From positions 1-47,713 of the forward strand of contig NZ_JAAIWM010000015.1 of assembly GCF_011008845.1 (NCBI RefSeq): DNA of 47,713 nt, read 5' to 3'. Under the pieces are notes generated by a model. The model had not been told where the DNA came from. It searched no databases and saw nothing but the letters and a program-made list of their open reading frames with translations. The stretch's first letter is position 1, and each line of letters begins with the position of its first letter. Shown one piece after another: positions 9,294 through 17,108 of this stretch. The position numbers and the translations under genes were made by a program. The stretch is from Bacillus mesophilus (GTDB lineage Bacteria > Bacillota > Bacilli > Bacillales > SA4).

Positions 9294-10466
9294 TTACTTT
9301 TCAATAGCAATTGGCAATCTAATGGATACCTTTGTTCCATTACCAACACTTTCGATATTAAGTGTGCCACCGTGGGCACGAATGATATTTTTTGAAACTG
9401 ATAACCCTAAGCCTGTTCCATAATCCTTTGTTGTAAAAAATGGATAACCTACCTTTTTAATAATACCAGCTGGTATACCCCGTCCATTATCACTGACCTC
9501 AATGACAAGAAAGTGAAAAGGATCTCTATAAGCGACAACCCTTATACTACCTTCCTGCTCAATAGCTTCTAGTGAGTTTCTAAGAACATTCATAATCACC
9601 TTTTGAATCTGAGAAGCTTCAACGTTTATTATAGGTAAATGGTCTTCTAAACTACATGTTATGGAAATTCCTTTTGCATAAGCTTCTGACTTAATCCTTT
9701 CAACAGATGGAAGAATAACATCAATAGCATTGTTCATTTGAATAACTGGTGAGGATGGTTGGGTCGCTAAAACAAACTCGCTTATTAATTCTTCCACACG
9801 AGTTATTTCGTTCATAACAATTCGTTGAAAGTCTTTATTATGATTTGAATCTTTAAAAACATATTGGATAAAGCCTTTAATTGATTGCATTGGATTTCCA
9901 ATTTCATGAGCTAACCCTGATGCCATTTTCCCAATTGCTTCTACTTTCTCTAATTGTCGTTCTTCTTCAATTTTTGAGAATGCAACTAATCCTATATTAT
10001 CATTTAGATAATTAGTAAGTATTCTGGATAGACTTTTCATAATTTCTATCTCTTCATCATCAAAAGAATATGGTACTGTATCAATGGCACATAATGTGCC
10101 AAATAGGGTACCGTCATGAAGAATAATCGGGAATCCTAAATAAGATCCGACTTTTTCTTCATATATAATTGACATATCTTTTGTAAGTTTATGTTGTAAT
10201 GTGTTATTAATGATAAGTGGTTCACGACCAACTAAATTCATCTTACTTCAAACCATATTCTCCAATGGCATACTGTTACCTTCTTCAATAAGACTTCCAT
10301 TATAATTTAGAGTCTTTAACAAAGAAAAATTTTCGTGGTTTATACGACTAATAAAAAAAGTTCGTGTTCCAACTACATGGTTCGCGATTTTGAGTACGTC
10401 GTTTGCTATTTCGTCAAAGTCCTTATAGGTTTCATTTATAGTTAAAATGTCGAACCCCTCCTCCAC
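9294..10466 (-). pseudogene. GAF-domain sensor histidine kinase interrupted by an in-frame TGA
   Basis: One reading frame of 391 codons encodes a GAF domain (about residues 1-160) and a HisKA/HATPase_c kinase. Kinase motifs are an H-box (GLAHEIGNPMQSI), DNGRGIP, and TTKDYGTGLGLSVSKNI. The frame is cut by a single TGA at 10248-10250, inside the GAF domain between MPLENMV and SKMNLVGREPLI; there is no shift in frame. A TGG-to-TGA change would explain it. The downstream half could restart at ATG 10241 (315 aa), giving a kinase with half a GAF domain. The upstream start is unclear: GGAGGAGGGG overlaps the GTG at 10466, and an ATT codon at 10446-10448 has better spacing. No TM segment or response regulator is nearby. 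Mutation versus base-call error cannot be decided here. Confidence 0.75.
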
Positions 10467-10611
10467 TTTATTTAGTATAACAGAACAAAATGAAGAAAAA
10501 TGTCATTTTTTATCGAAAACAAATAAGGGTTCTTATCTACTAGTAAAAGTTAATTTACTACATTGTGATGATTGTTAGTTGATTTTGTTACCGCATAAGT
10601 ATTCATAAGAA

Positions 10612-10650
10612 AAAACTAGAAGTTTCTAAGATAAGAAACTTCTAGTTTTA
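10612..10650 (-). terminator. Terminator of the CoxG-family gene
   Basis: Near-perfect stem AAAACTAGAAGTTTCT with its complement, loop TAAGATA, directly after the minus-strand CoxG gene, with T's in the 3' arm. Confidence 0.8.
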
Positions 10651-10655
10651 GCACT

Positions 10656-11108
10656 TTAAATCGTGTACGCTTTTTTTAATTCCTTACCAAACTTTTTAAA
10701 GAAGTCTTGTATGAGTAGCTTACCGACTCCTTTCAAAATTCGATCACCGACCTTTGAAGCTTTTCCATTAACCTCAGCTTCAAACGAATAACTTAATAAG
10801 GTTTTTTCATCCGTTTCTTTTGTAAGGTTAATTAAGCTGGTGGCCTCGACACCACCAGAATCTCCTTCGGCTTTAATAATAAGCCGGTAAGTTTTAAATT
10901 TCTCAACTTCTTCGGTTACAATATGTGATTCGTATTTACCACTTACAGGTGGTACTCCAATTTTAAGTTCAGCAAGATAAGTATTTTTATCAATATGCGT
11001 TAGTTTTTTACATCCCATCATACACTTCTCTAGTATGTCTGGGTCAAATAGTCCATCCCATGTATTTTCTAAGCTAGATTCTAATAAGATGCTTCCATTA
11101 CCATTCAT
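10656..11108 (-). CDS. CoxG-family SRPBCC protein
   Basis: 150 aa, the usual length of the CO dehydrogenase subunit G-like family (helix-grip START/SRPBCC fold). Typical features are the N-terminal GSILLESSLENTWDGLFDPDILEKCMMGC (read as two adjoining motifs), a central GVPPVSGKYES strand pair, and a C-terminal FFKKFGKELKKA helix. Proteins of this family bind hydrophobic ligands or assist CoxMSL assembly. No cox/xdh molybdoenzyme genes are near, so the role is unknown. The ATG start at 11108 follows an AGAGGTGGGG site. A terminator separates it from the upstream RNase J gene. Confidence 0.8.
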   Translation of the reverse strand: MNGNGSILLESSLENTWDGLFDPDILEKCMMGCKKLTHIDKNTYLAELKIGVPPVSGKYESHIVTEEVEKFKTYRLIIKAEGDSGGVEATSLINLTKETDEKTLLSYSFEAEVNGKASKVGDRILKGVGKLLIQDFFKKFGKELKKAYTI

Positions 11109-11141
11109 ATGATTTCCCCACCTCTTTTGTCTTGTTGCAAG

Positions 11142-11174
11142 AAAAAATCACATAACTCTTTTGTTATGTGATTT
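11142..11174 (-). terminator. Terminator of the RNase J gene
   Basis: Perfect 12-bp stem AAATCACATAAC / GTTATGTGATTT with a 6-nt loop. The minus-strand transcript ends TTTTTTC. It lies between RNase J and the CoxG-family gene. Confidence 0.85.
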
Positions 11175-11230
11175 TATATAAATATATTGTTTGGGAATGG
11201 ACATTATTCAAGTAAGTTTCTAAAGGTGCT

Positions 11231-12907
11231 CTAAACTTCAATAATGATAGGAAGAATCATCGGTTTTCTCCTTGTCTTCTGAAATAAAAACTCTCCAACT
11301 GCTTTCCTTAAATCTTGCTTCATTGCTCCCCAATGCTGGGTTTTATTTTGTGCTTGATAATCCTTCACTGTCTTTTTAATCAACCCATCTACATCTCTCA
11401 AAAGTTCTTCCGAATCTCTAACATAAACAAATCCACGTGAAATGGTATCAGGATTAGAAAGAAGTTTGCGTTCAGATTTGCTCATAGTTAAAACAATCAC
11501 GAGCATCCCATCTTCAGAAAGTTGCTTACGATCCCTTAACACCACATCTCCAACATCGCCTACCCCTACACCGTCTACATAAGTGTTTCCGGCATGGATT
11601 TTACGCGTGTGACGTGCTTCTTGATTTTGTATATCTACAACATCCCCGTTATTCAGGACAAAAGTATAATCCTTTTCGACTCCAACAGCTTCAGCTAGTG
11701 CACGATGTTGAAATAACATTCTATATTCACCGTGAATGGGTATAAAATATTTAGGTTTCATTAGTGTTAGCATCAGTTTTAAATCTTCCTGATACCCATG
11801 TCCCGAAACATGCATTCCTGTGGAAACACCTGAACCATAAATTACTTTTGCACCAAGTTGAAATAAATGGTCAATTACTCTTGTTACATTTTTTTCATTT
11901 CCAGGTATCGGACCTGCGGCAAGAATTACTGTATCTTCAGGTAAAACTTCTGCACCTCTAAAGTTTCCAGTCGACAGTCTCGCTAGAGCAGCCATTGGTT
12001 CTCCCTGACTTCCGGTACACAAAACAGCAACCTTTTCTGGTGCATAATCATTTATTTCATTTTGGCTAATCAACATCCCATCAGGTACGTCTATATACCC
12101 TCTTTCCATAGCGACTTCCACAACATTAACCATACTTCGTCCAAGTAGTGCAAGCTTTCGATTTGTTTTCTTAGCTGACTCAACTACCTGTTGAACACGA
12201 CTAATATTAGAAGCAAAAGTTGACACAAACACCTTCCGATTTGCCCTCATAAATGCTTCATCCATATGTTTTCCTACCATTTGCTCAGAAGGCGTAGAGC
12301 CGGGACGTTCAGCATTAGTACTTTCAGATAATAATAACAAGACACCTTTTCTACCAATTTCAGCCATTCTGTGGATATCTGAGTGTTGACCATTTACTGG
12401 TGTTAAATCGAATTTAAAGTCACCAGTATGAACAATCGTTCCTTCAGGGGTATCAAATACAATTCCTAAACAATCAGGAATACTATGATTTACTTTAAAG
12501 AAGCTAACATTTATAGCATTAAAAGATAGGTTTGTTTCCGCATTGATTTCAACTAATTCTGACTCTCTAAGAATTTTATGTTCTTTTAACTTTAACTCAA
12601 TTAACCCTAAAGTGAAACGAGTTGCGTAAACAGGTATATTGAGCTTTTTTAAGAAGAAAGGAATACCACCAATATGGTCCTCATGACCATGAGTAACAAT
12701 AAGCGCTTTAACACGTTCTTTATTTTCCTCTAGGTATGTAATATCAGGTATGATCAAATCGATTCCTAATAACGTTTCATCCGGAAACTTATTACCACAG
12801 TCAATCACAACTATGTCATTTCCATATTCAATTGCGTACATATTTTTACCGACCTCATGTAAGCCACCTAAAGCATAAACAGACAAGACACTTTCTCTAG
12901 TTTCCAA
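11231..12907 (-). CDS. Ribonuclease J family 5' exo/endoribonuclease
   Basis: 558 aa from TTG at 12907, chosen because GGGGAGG lies 8 nt upstream and the length then matches RNase J1 (555 aa); longer in-frame starts lack a ribosome site. The metallo-beta-lactamase metal motif HGHEDHIGG is intact, along with downstream HSIPD, HTGDFKFD and the beta-CASP HVSGHG motif. The C-terminus ends in RRKPMILPIIIEV, as in J1/J2. Catalytic residues are complete, unlike the degraded motif of B. subtilis J2. The neighbours are not those of rnjA (rpoY/def/pdh) or rnjB, so this is probably an extra paralogue. Function would be mRNA/rRNA 5' processing in the cytosol. Confidence 0.92.
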   Translation of the reverse strand: METRESVLSVYALGGLHEVGKNMYAIEYGNDIVVIDCGNKFPDETLLGIDLIIPDITYLEENKERVKALIVTHGHEDHIGGIPFFLKKLNIPVYATRFTLGLIELKLKEHKILRESELVEINAETNLSFNAINVSFFKVNHSIPDCLGIVFDTPEGTIVHTGDFKFDLTPVNGQHSDIHRMAEIGRKGVLLLLSESTNAERPGSTPSEQMVGKHMDEAFMRANRKVFVSTFASNISRVQQVVESAKKTNRKLALLGRSMVNVVEVAMERGYIDVPDGMLISQNEINDYAPEKVAVLCTGSQGEPMAALARLSTGNFRGAEVLPEDTVILAAGPIPGNEKNVTRVIDHLFQLGAKVIYGSGVSTGMHVSGHGYQEDLKLMLTLMKPKYFIPIHGEYRMLFQHRALAEAVGVEKDYTFVLNNGDVVDIQNQEARHTRKIHAGNTYVDGVGVGDVGDVVLRDRKQLSEDGMLVIVLTMSKSERKLLSNPDTISRGFVYVRDSEELLRDVDGLIKKTVKDYQAQNKTQHWGAMKQDLRKAVGEFLFQKTRRKPMILPIIIEV

Positions 12908-13017
12908 AAATCTTACCTCCCCAATTATAGATAAACTTAGTAGTATCATTACCATCTAAGGTCAGCTTTATCAGAGCTACTCTTAACTATTTTAATAAAA
13001 TGGATTAAAACATGATT

Positions 13018-13215
13018 AATAAATAGGCTCTGTTAAACAGGTCTGTTGATTTCCGTTACGTGATACTCGCTTTCCGCGGGCGGTTGGGGAGCCTCCTCGT
13101 CGCTTACGCTCCTGCGGGGTATCCCCTAAACCGCTTTTCCCGCAGGAGTCGCATCCCTCCACTTCAATCAACACTGCAAAAAATCAACAAAGTTCTTTAA
13201 CATAGCCAATAAATA
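13018..13215. mobile_element. 182-bp MITE-like element with 27-bp terminal inverted repeats and 8-bp target duplication
   Basis: The element spans 13026-13207. Its left end GGCTCTGTTAAACAGGTCTG... and the reverse complement of its right end GGCTATGTTAAAGAACTTTG... match at 22 of 27 positions. Both ends abut the same 8 bp, AATAAATA (13018-13025 and 13208-13215), a target-site duplication. The core is GC-rich and highly structured, including the perfect repeat CTCCTGCGGG / CCCGCAGGAG, and contains the ACTCGCTTTCCGCGGGCG motif that I recall from intergenic repeats of many Bacillaceae. No transposase is encoded. The 8-bp AT-rich duplication and GGCTCT ends would suit mobilisation by an ISL3-type transposase, which is inference. 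Confidence 0.8.
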
Positions 13216-13228
13216 AGATATTAATAAT

Positions 13229-13537
13229 GGAGAAGGCAGAAGACCTATGCTTACATAGGCTAGAGAGGTCCCACTCGATGGTAGCCCTGAAGATGTGTAT
13301 AAAATAATGGACTCTTATGCAAATTGGCTTTCTGAAAGTGATATAACCAAGCTATTTATAGATACAGAGCCTGGATTAATCTTAACAGGGCAACAAAGGG
13401 AGTTCTGTAGAAACTGGTGCAATCAAAAAGAGGGTACCGGTTAAGGGAATGCACTTTTAATCAAGAAATTGGGATAGAGCGTTGCAGAATTTATAAGAGT
13501 GCTAGATTCAACAAAAAAAATAATAGGAAGAGAATGA
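13229..13537 (+). pseudogene. Haloalkane dehalogenase (alpha/beta hydrolase) C-terminal remnant
   Basis: Three frames pieced together read like the C-terminal third of haloalkane dehalogenases. The first segment is GRRPMLT-stop-AREVPLDGSPED, then VYKIMDSYANWLSESDI, TKLFIDTEPGLILTGQQREF and CRNWCNQKEGT. A frameshift gives VPVKGMHF, and another SVAEFIRVLDSTKK before TGA at 13535-13537. Defects seen: TAG in place of a tryptophan codon at 13256-13258, frameshifts near 13436 and 13466, loss of the usual QEDSPDE segment after the catalytic histidine, and no N-terminal two thirds. The MITE abuts its left edge. A clear pseudogene; the family call is by memory of conserved motifs. Confidence 0.7.
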
Positions 13538-13559
13538 TGTTAATCACTCCCCTCCTATT
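13522..13559 (-). terminator. Terminator of the 54-aa basic protein gene
   Basis: 17-bp stem AATAGGA.G.GA.TGAT, loop GTTA. On the minus strand all imperfect positions are G-U pairs and the transcript ends in a run of eight T's. It overlaps the end of the dehalogenase remnant. Confidence 0.75.
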
Positions 13560-13599
13560 GTTTTATTATTAATTGAACTGATTCAAAAGATGAGTTTGG

Positions 13600-13764
13600 T
13601 TACTTCTCACCTTCACCTTTTGGACTAGATCCTTCAGGCTTCTTTGTTCCTTTACTTACATATGGTTTAGCACTCTTTGCCTTCTTTACAGCAGCTTGCC
13701 AACGAGTCCATCCTTTTTTACCTGTCCCTCTACCTGTTCCACCTTTAGCCTTAGCTTTACTCAA
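13600..13764 (-). CDS. Small Lys/Gly-rich basic protein (54 aa), DUF3934-like
   Basis: TTG start at 13764 with GAGGTG 6 nt upstream, stop at 13600-13602, and its own terminator downstream. The translation begins MSKAKAKGGTGRGTGKKGW and continues TRWQAAVKKAKSAKPYVSKG, ending with a KPEGSSPKGEGEK tail. It is strongly basic, glycine-rich in the first third, with two tryptophans and no TM segment. It resembles small conserved Bacillus proteins that I recall as DUF3934; function unknown. Basicity suggests nucleic-acid binding or a spore-core role, but nothing in the sequence proves it. Confidence 0.75.
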   Translation of the reverse strand: MSKAKAKGGTGRGTGKKGWTRWQAAVKKAKSAKPYVSKGTKKPEGSSPKGEGEK

Positions 13765-14023
13765 GTTATCACCTCTTTATTTCCTTATTGCAAACATCTA
13801 TTTGGATAATTGTATCTTAACCATAAGGTCAAATTCATATAAATGATTGGTGAAGAATCTGTTTACATGTTAAGCAATGGTCCATTTGTCTAAGTATAAA
13901 CTATTTCATTGTTTTTGAAATGAAAATGAAAGATAATCTTCGCAATAAAGACTATTTTAATAATAAGAGCCATTTAAACTAAATTAACAAGGAATAGATT
14001 ACTTCTTGTTTAACTTAACTTGG
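13765..14023. other. Intergenic gap without recognisable gene
   Basis: AT-rich leader between the 54-aa gene and the MFS permease stop. I see no ORF with a ribosome site and no strong hairpin here. Confidence 0.6.
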
Positions 14024-15205
14024 TCATCCTTCTACTAAGTGCCTCTCAGTTTTCTCTTCCGATTTAATAAAGTATTTATAGATCATTAATAGTAATGCAC
14101 CTACTAAAGATGCTATTCCAATTAAGAAGTATAATGTGAAAACACTATAGAATTCTATTAACCGTCCTCCTATAAATGCACTTACCATTCCCGAAATTCC
14201 AAAGAATACAGTGATTAATAAAAGATGACCCGTTGACTGAAGACGAGTTGGGACAATTTTGGTTACGTATGAAAGACCCACAGTAAAGAATATTCCAAAA
14301 GTAAATCCGTGGAATAATTGATAGATGACAAGCTCATGTGGGCTTGTGGCAAAAGACATTCCTATAAATCTTACAGCGTATAAAACTGCTGCTAAGATAA
14401 TAAAGGTTAAGTCCTTGAGTTTTCTGAACCATAAATGGCTTGTAAAGAATACTAGCACCTCTGTCGCTACACCCCAGAAAAAGGCCCAACCAATCAAAGT
14501 CTCTGTCCCACCCAACTCTTTAATAAAAACACTTAGGTATATATCGTTAGCTCTATGTCCTAAAGTGATCAGGATAACAATTAAAAGAAATAGGACGAAT
14601 GGTTTATTTCGTATGAGTAAGGCTACATCCTTTATACTTACACCTGGATCAGAGTTTTCTGATTTTACTTTAACATCTTTTAAGAAGAAAGAAATGATTA
14701 GCACAATTACCGTAAAAAACACAAATGGTACGGTAATGTTTTCAATTCCGATTCTTGTCAAAAGATACCCTGTTATAATACTTGCAATCCCAAATCCAAG
14801 TGAACCCCACATACGAATACTACCAAATGACACATGAAGCTGATCCGCTGTTTTTTGAGATAAACTATCCCCTAACGAACCAGAAGGAGCTAGGAAAAAA
14901 AACAAGCAATAAACGAACAATGCAGTTGCTGCAAAATGGTCAAGTTGAAATAGAATAATTCCTGAAACTAACATGCCTATTACACAGACTATTAACACTT
15001 TTTTTATACTCTTAAACTTATCACTAAAATATCCACTCATAGGCTCTGAGATAATTGCCGCAAACGGTCCAATGGCAAGTAAAAGTCCGACCTCTGATGG
15101 CGTATATCCTTTACTTAATAGATAAAGAGGTAAGTAAGAAGTACAGATAAATCCAGTAGCCTGGACAAAAAACAAAAATGATTTAAGAGAAGCTGTCGTT
15201 TTCAT
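14024..15205 (-). CDS. MFS transporter, MFS_1-like (YwbF/HcaT group)
   Basis: 393 aa with about 12 hydrophobic segments. The N-terminal half carries the group's LPLYLLSKGYTPSEVGLLLA and the EPMSGYFSDK loop between TM2 and TM3 in place of the classical GxLaDrfGrr motif. This branch includes the putative phenylpropionate/sugar permeases HcaT and YwbF; substrate is unknown. ATG start at 15205 follows an AAAGGTTTGAAATGTC leader with a weak ribosome site. A LacI/CcpA-like palindrome lies 51-62 bp upstream. The next gene upstream is a GPH sugar symporter behind its own terminator, so both may serve carbohydrate uptake but are separate units. Confidence 0.82.
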   Translation of the reverse strand: MKTTASLKSFLFFVQATGFICTSYLPLYLLSKGYTPSEVGLLLAIGPFAAIISEPMSGYFSDKFKSIKKVLIVCVIGMLVSGIILFQLDHFAATALFVYCLFFFLAPSGSLGDSLSQKTADQLHVSFGSIRMWGSLGFGIASIITGYLLTRIGIENITVPFVFFTVIVLIISFFLKDVKVKSENSDPGVSIKDVALLIRNKPFVLFLLIVILITLGHRANDIYLSVFIKELGGTETLIGWAFFWGVATEVLVFFTSHLWFRKLKDLTFIILAAVLYAVRFIGMSFATSPHELVIYQLFHGFTFGIFFTVGLSYVTKIVPTRLQSTGHLLLITVFFGISGMVSAFIGGRLIEFYSVFTLYFLIGIASLVGALLLMIYKYFIKSEEKTERHLVEG

Positions 15206-15255
15206 GATGACATTTCAAACCTTTCGAATGTATTGAATGATAATCCCACACTTAA

Positions 15256-15267
15256 GAAACCGGTTTC
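15256..15267 (-). promoter_or_regulatory. cre/LacI-type palindrome upstream of the MFS permease
   Basis: Perfect 12-bp palindrome GAAACCGGTTTC, centred on CG as in LacI-family operators. Compared with the CcpA cre pattern TGWAANCGNTNWCA, it matches all inner positions and misses only the outermost base on each side. A related half site, AAAACCGAGACTT, lies 20 bp on. Confidence 0.5.
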
Positions 15268-15401
15268 GTTTTTGTTAAAAACCGAGACTTAATTAGTATA
15301 CCGACATCGTCTCTTGTAATCAATGAATATATAATTATAAAACATAAGTTAACGAGACGTTCTTATGAAACTAACACATACTAACACATTCATATAAAAA
15401 A

Positions 15402-15423
15402 AACCCTTCTAAAAGGAAGGGTT
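15402..15423 (-). terminator. Terminator of the GPH symporter gene
   Basis: AACCCTTC / GAAGGGTT stem with a short A/T loop, 10 nt past the symporter stop; the minus-strand transcript ends in TTTTTTTT. Confidence 0.9.
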
Positions 15424-15432
15424 CTAATATTA

Positions 15433-16812
15433 TTATCTAGTCTCTTTACGTTTTTGTAATTGTGCCAGAATCTCTGGATATTCTTTATCTAACTTAAACA
15501 TATAAACTAAAATGACTTGAACGATTGCTAATCCTAATGGAACATAAATATTTAGGGCATAAATCATTTGAGTTGCTAGCGCTGATTGCTCGTCGGCACC
15601 TGGAGCATAATTACCGAAAGCAAGTAACCACCCAATTAAGGCAAGTCCAAGACCAGTTCCCACTTTTATACCAAAGCTTGCACCACTATTAACCAATCCT
15701 TCTGTACGCAAACCTGTTTTATACTCACCATATTCAATGGTGTCATTAATCATAGCAAACAGTAAAGCTAGAACTGGCATTGCTCCTAATGAAGCTAATA
15801 CTGTCCCTATTAAAAAGCTAGTTAAATTAGTAGGATCAATCATTTTTACAATCTGACCAACTATGTACAAAAAGGATCCGAATAAGACGACATTGCGTTT
15901 TCCAAATCTTCTAACAATCGGTCCCAAGAAAAACATACCAATTACCATAGGTCCTGCAATAGCAAGTCCAATTAGAGGGAAATACCCGATATCTCCAAGT
16001 ACATATTGTGCATAATAAAGACCTGCACCTTGAGTAAGTGCTGTCGTTGCATAAAATATGATACAAATACAAGTGATAATCACCCAGTACTTGTTTTTAA
16101 ATAGAGAACCTAATGAATTGAAAAATGTAAGTTCCTTCTCTTGCTGTGAAGGTGAAACAACAGCTCTTTCTTTAACGGATTTAAATGTAGTTAAGATAGC
16201 TGCGACAGTAACAACAGCAAATAGTGTGGCTAAACCAGTCCAGCCTATTGATGCTGCAAGTGGTTGAGTTAACGTCATGACAATAAGTGTTCCAACCATA
16301 ATGAAAATTCCAGTGTAAATATTAGAAATAGAACGACTGTTTTGATCTTGTGTCATTACTCCTAATAATGTTTTATATGGAATCGAGACTGCTGTATAGA
16401 AAAGAATGAATAAAATATAGGTCACATATGCATAAATCACTTTCGCATTTGTACTAAGATCAGGTACAGAGAAAAGCAAGACGGTTGATATAGCAAGTGG
16501 AATTGACATCCATAGCAACCAAGGACGAGCTTTACCGTGCTTTGATTTTGTTTTATCAACGATCGAACCCATTCCTAAATCTGTTATGCCATCAAAGAGA
16601 CGTGTAATTAACATAAGTGTTCCAACTACACCCGCACCTATACCTGCAACATCCGTATAATAGTATGTCAAAAAAGCACCGATTAATGCCCAAACAGAAA
16701 AAACACCAAAGCTACCAAACCCATATGCAACCATTTCACTTCTCTTCGGAATTTCTACCTGTATAGAAGATATAGACTTACCTAGATCCTCATTTAATTT
16801 TTTTGCTAGCAC
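15433..16812 (-). CDS. GPH-family cation:sugar symporter (MelB/UidB-like)
   Basis: 459 aa, 12 predicted TM segments. The cation-binding N-terminal pattern is present: YGFGSFG in TM1, TYYYTDVAGI in TM2, and TRLFDGITDLGMGSIVDKT with the acidic pair typical of glycoside-pentoside-hexuronide transporters, followed by KHGKARPW in loop 2-3. The C-half has EYGEYKTGLRTEG, also diagnostic. It imports a glycoside, pentoside or hexuronide with Na+ or H+; which one is not visible, as no glycosidase lies next to it. The start is GTG, 8 nt after AAGGAGG. A cre-like site 42 bp upstream suggests catabolite repression. Confidence 0.92.
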   Translation of the reverse strand: MLAKKLNEDLGKSISSIQVEIPKRSEMVAYGFGSFGVFSVWALIGAFLTYYYTDVAGIGAGVVGTLMLITRLFDGITDLGMGSIVDKTKSKHGKARPWLLWMSIPLAISTVLLFSVPDLSTNAKVIYAYVTYILFILFYTAVSIPYKTLLGVMTQDQNSRSISNIYTGIFIMVGTLIVMTLTQPLAASIGWTGLATLFAVVTVAAILTTFKSVKERAVVSPSQQEKELTFFNSLGSLFKNKYWVIITCICIIFYATTALTQGAGLYYAQYVLGDIGYFPLIGLAIAGPMVIGMFFLGPIVRRFGKRNVVLFGSFLYIVGQIVKMIDPTNLTSFLIGTVLASLGAMPVLALLFAMINDTIEYGEYKTGLRTEGLVNSGASFGIKVGTGLGLALIGWLLAFGNYAPGADEQSALATQMIYALNIYVPLGLAIVQVILVYMFKLDKEYPEILAQLQKRKETR

Positions 16813-16853
16813 GCTAATTACCTCCTTCGTAAAATTGATATTACTTCCGTTTC

Positions 16854-16867
16854 AGAAAACGCTTTCA
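16854..16867 (-). promoter_or_regulatory. cre-like site of the GPH symporter
   Basis: On the minus strand TGAAAGCGTTTTCT, which matches TGWAANCGNTNWCA at every position but the last. It is 42 bp upstream of the GTG start, where CcpA binding would repress transcription. Confidence 0.6.
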
Positions 16868-16884
16868 TTTTGCAAGATAGTCAC

Positions 16885-16902
16885 ATACCTACCGGTTAGT
16901 AT
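16885..16902. promoter_or_regulatory. LacI-like inverted repeat upstream of the GPH symporter
   Basis: ATACCTACC / GGTTAGTAT, 7 of 9 complementary positions, centred on CCGG. It could be the operator for a specific sugar regulator; no regulator gene is adjacent. Between here and 17081 I see only AT-rich sequence. Confidence 0.35.
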
Positions 16903-17081
16903 TTTAATTCCAAACATAAGTATTATTTATCTACTTTTGAACACCTGTCTTTCTTTTCTAAATTTTCTAAAATTTATGATTACAGTTTAATTATAATAGG
17001 CAAACTTTAAGACTATCAATCATTATTTTTCCGTTCATATTCACCTTGCTATATCAAAATACTAATTTATGATAATTTAAA

Positions 17082-17108
17082 ACCCTTTTTATAAAACATA
17101 AAAAGGGT
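17082..17108 (-). terminator. Terminator after the DUF2161 gene
   Basis: Perfect 11-bp stem ACCCTTTTTAT / ATAAAAAGGGT with loop AAAAC, overlapping the end of the DUF2161 gene; the 3' arm on the minus strand ends GGGTTTTAAA. Confidence 0.75.

Noticed and set aside
10248..10250. TGA as a selenocysteine codon
   Set aside because: A GAF domain gives no reason for selenocysteine, and no SECIS-like hairpin directly follows; nonsense mutation or read error is simpler.
13026..13207. Riboswitch or attenuator
   Set aside because: Strong structure, but inverted-repeat ends plus an 8-bp target duplication show a mobile element, and it does not precede a live gene in a leader position.
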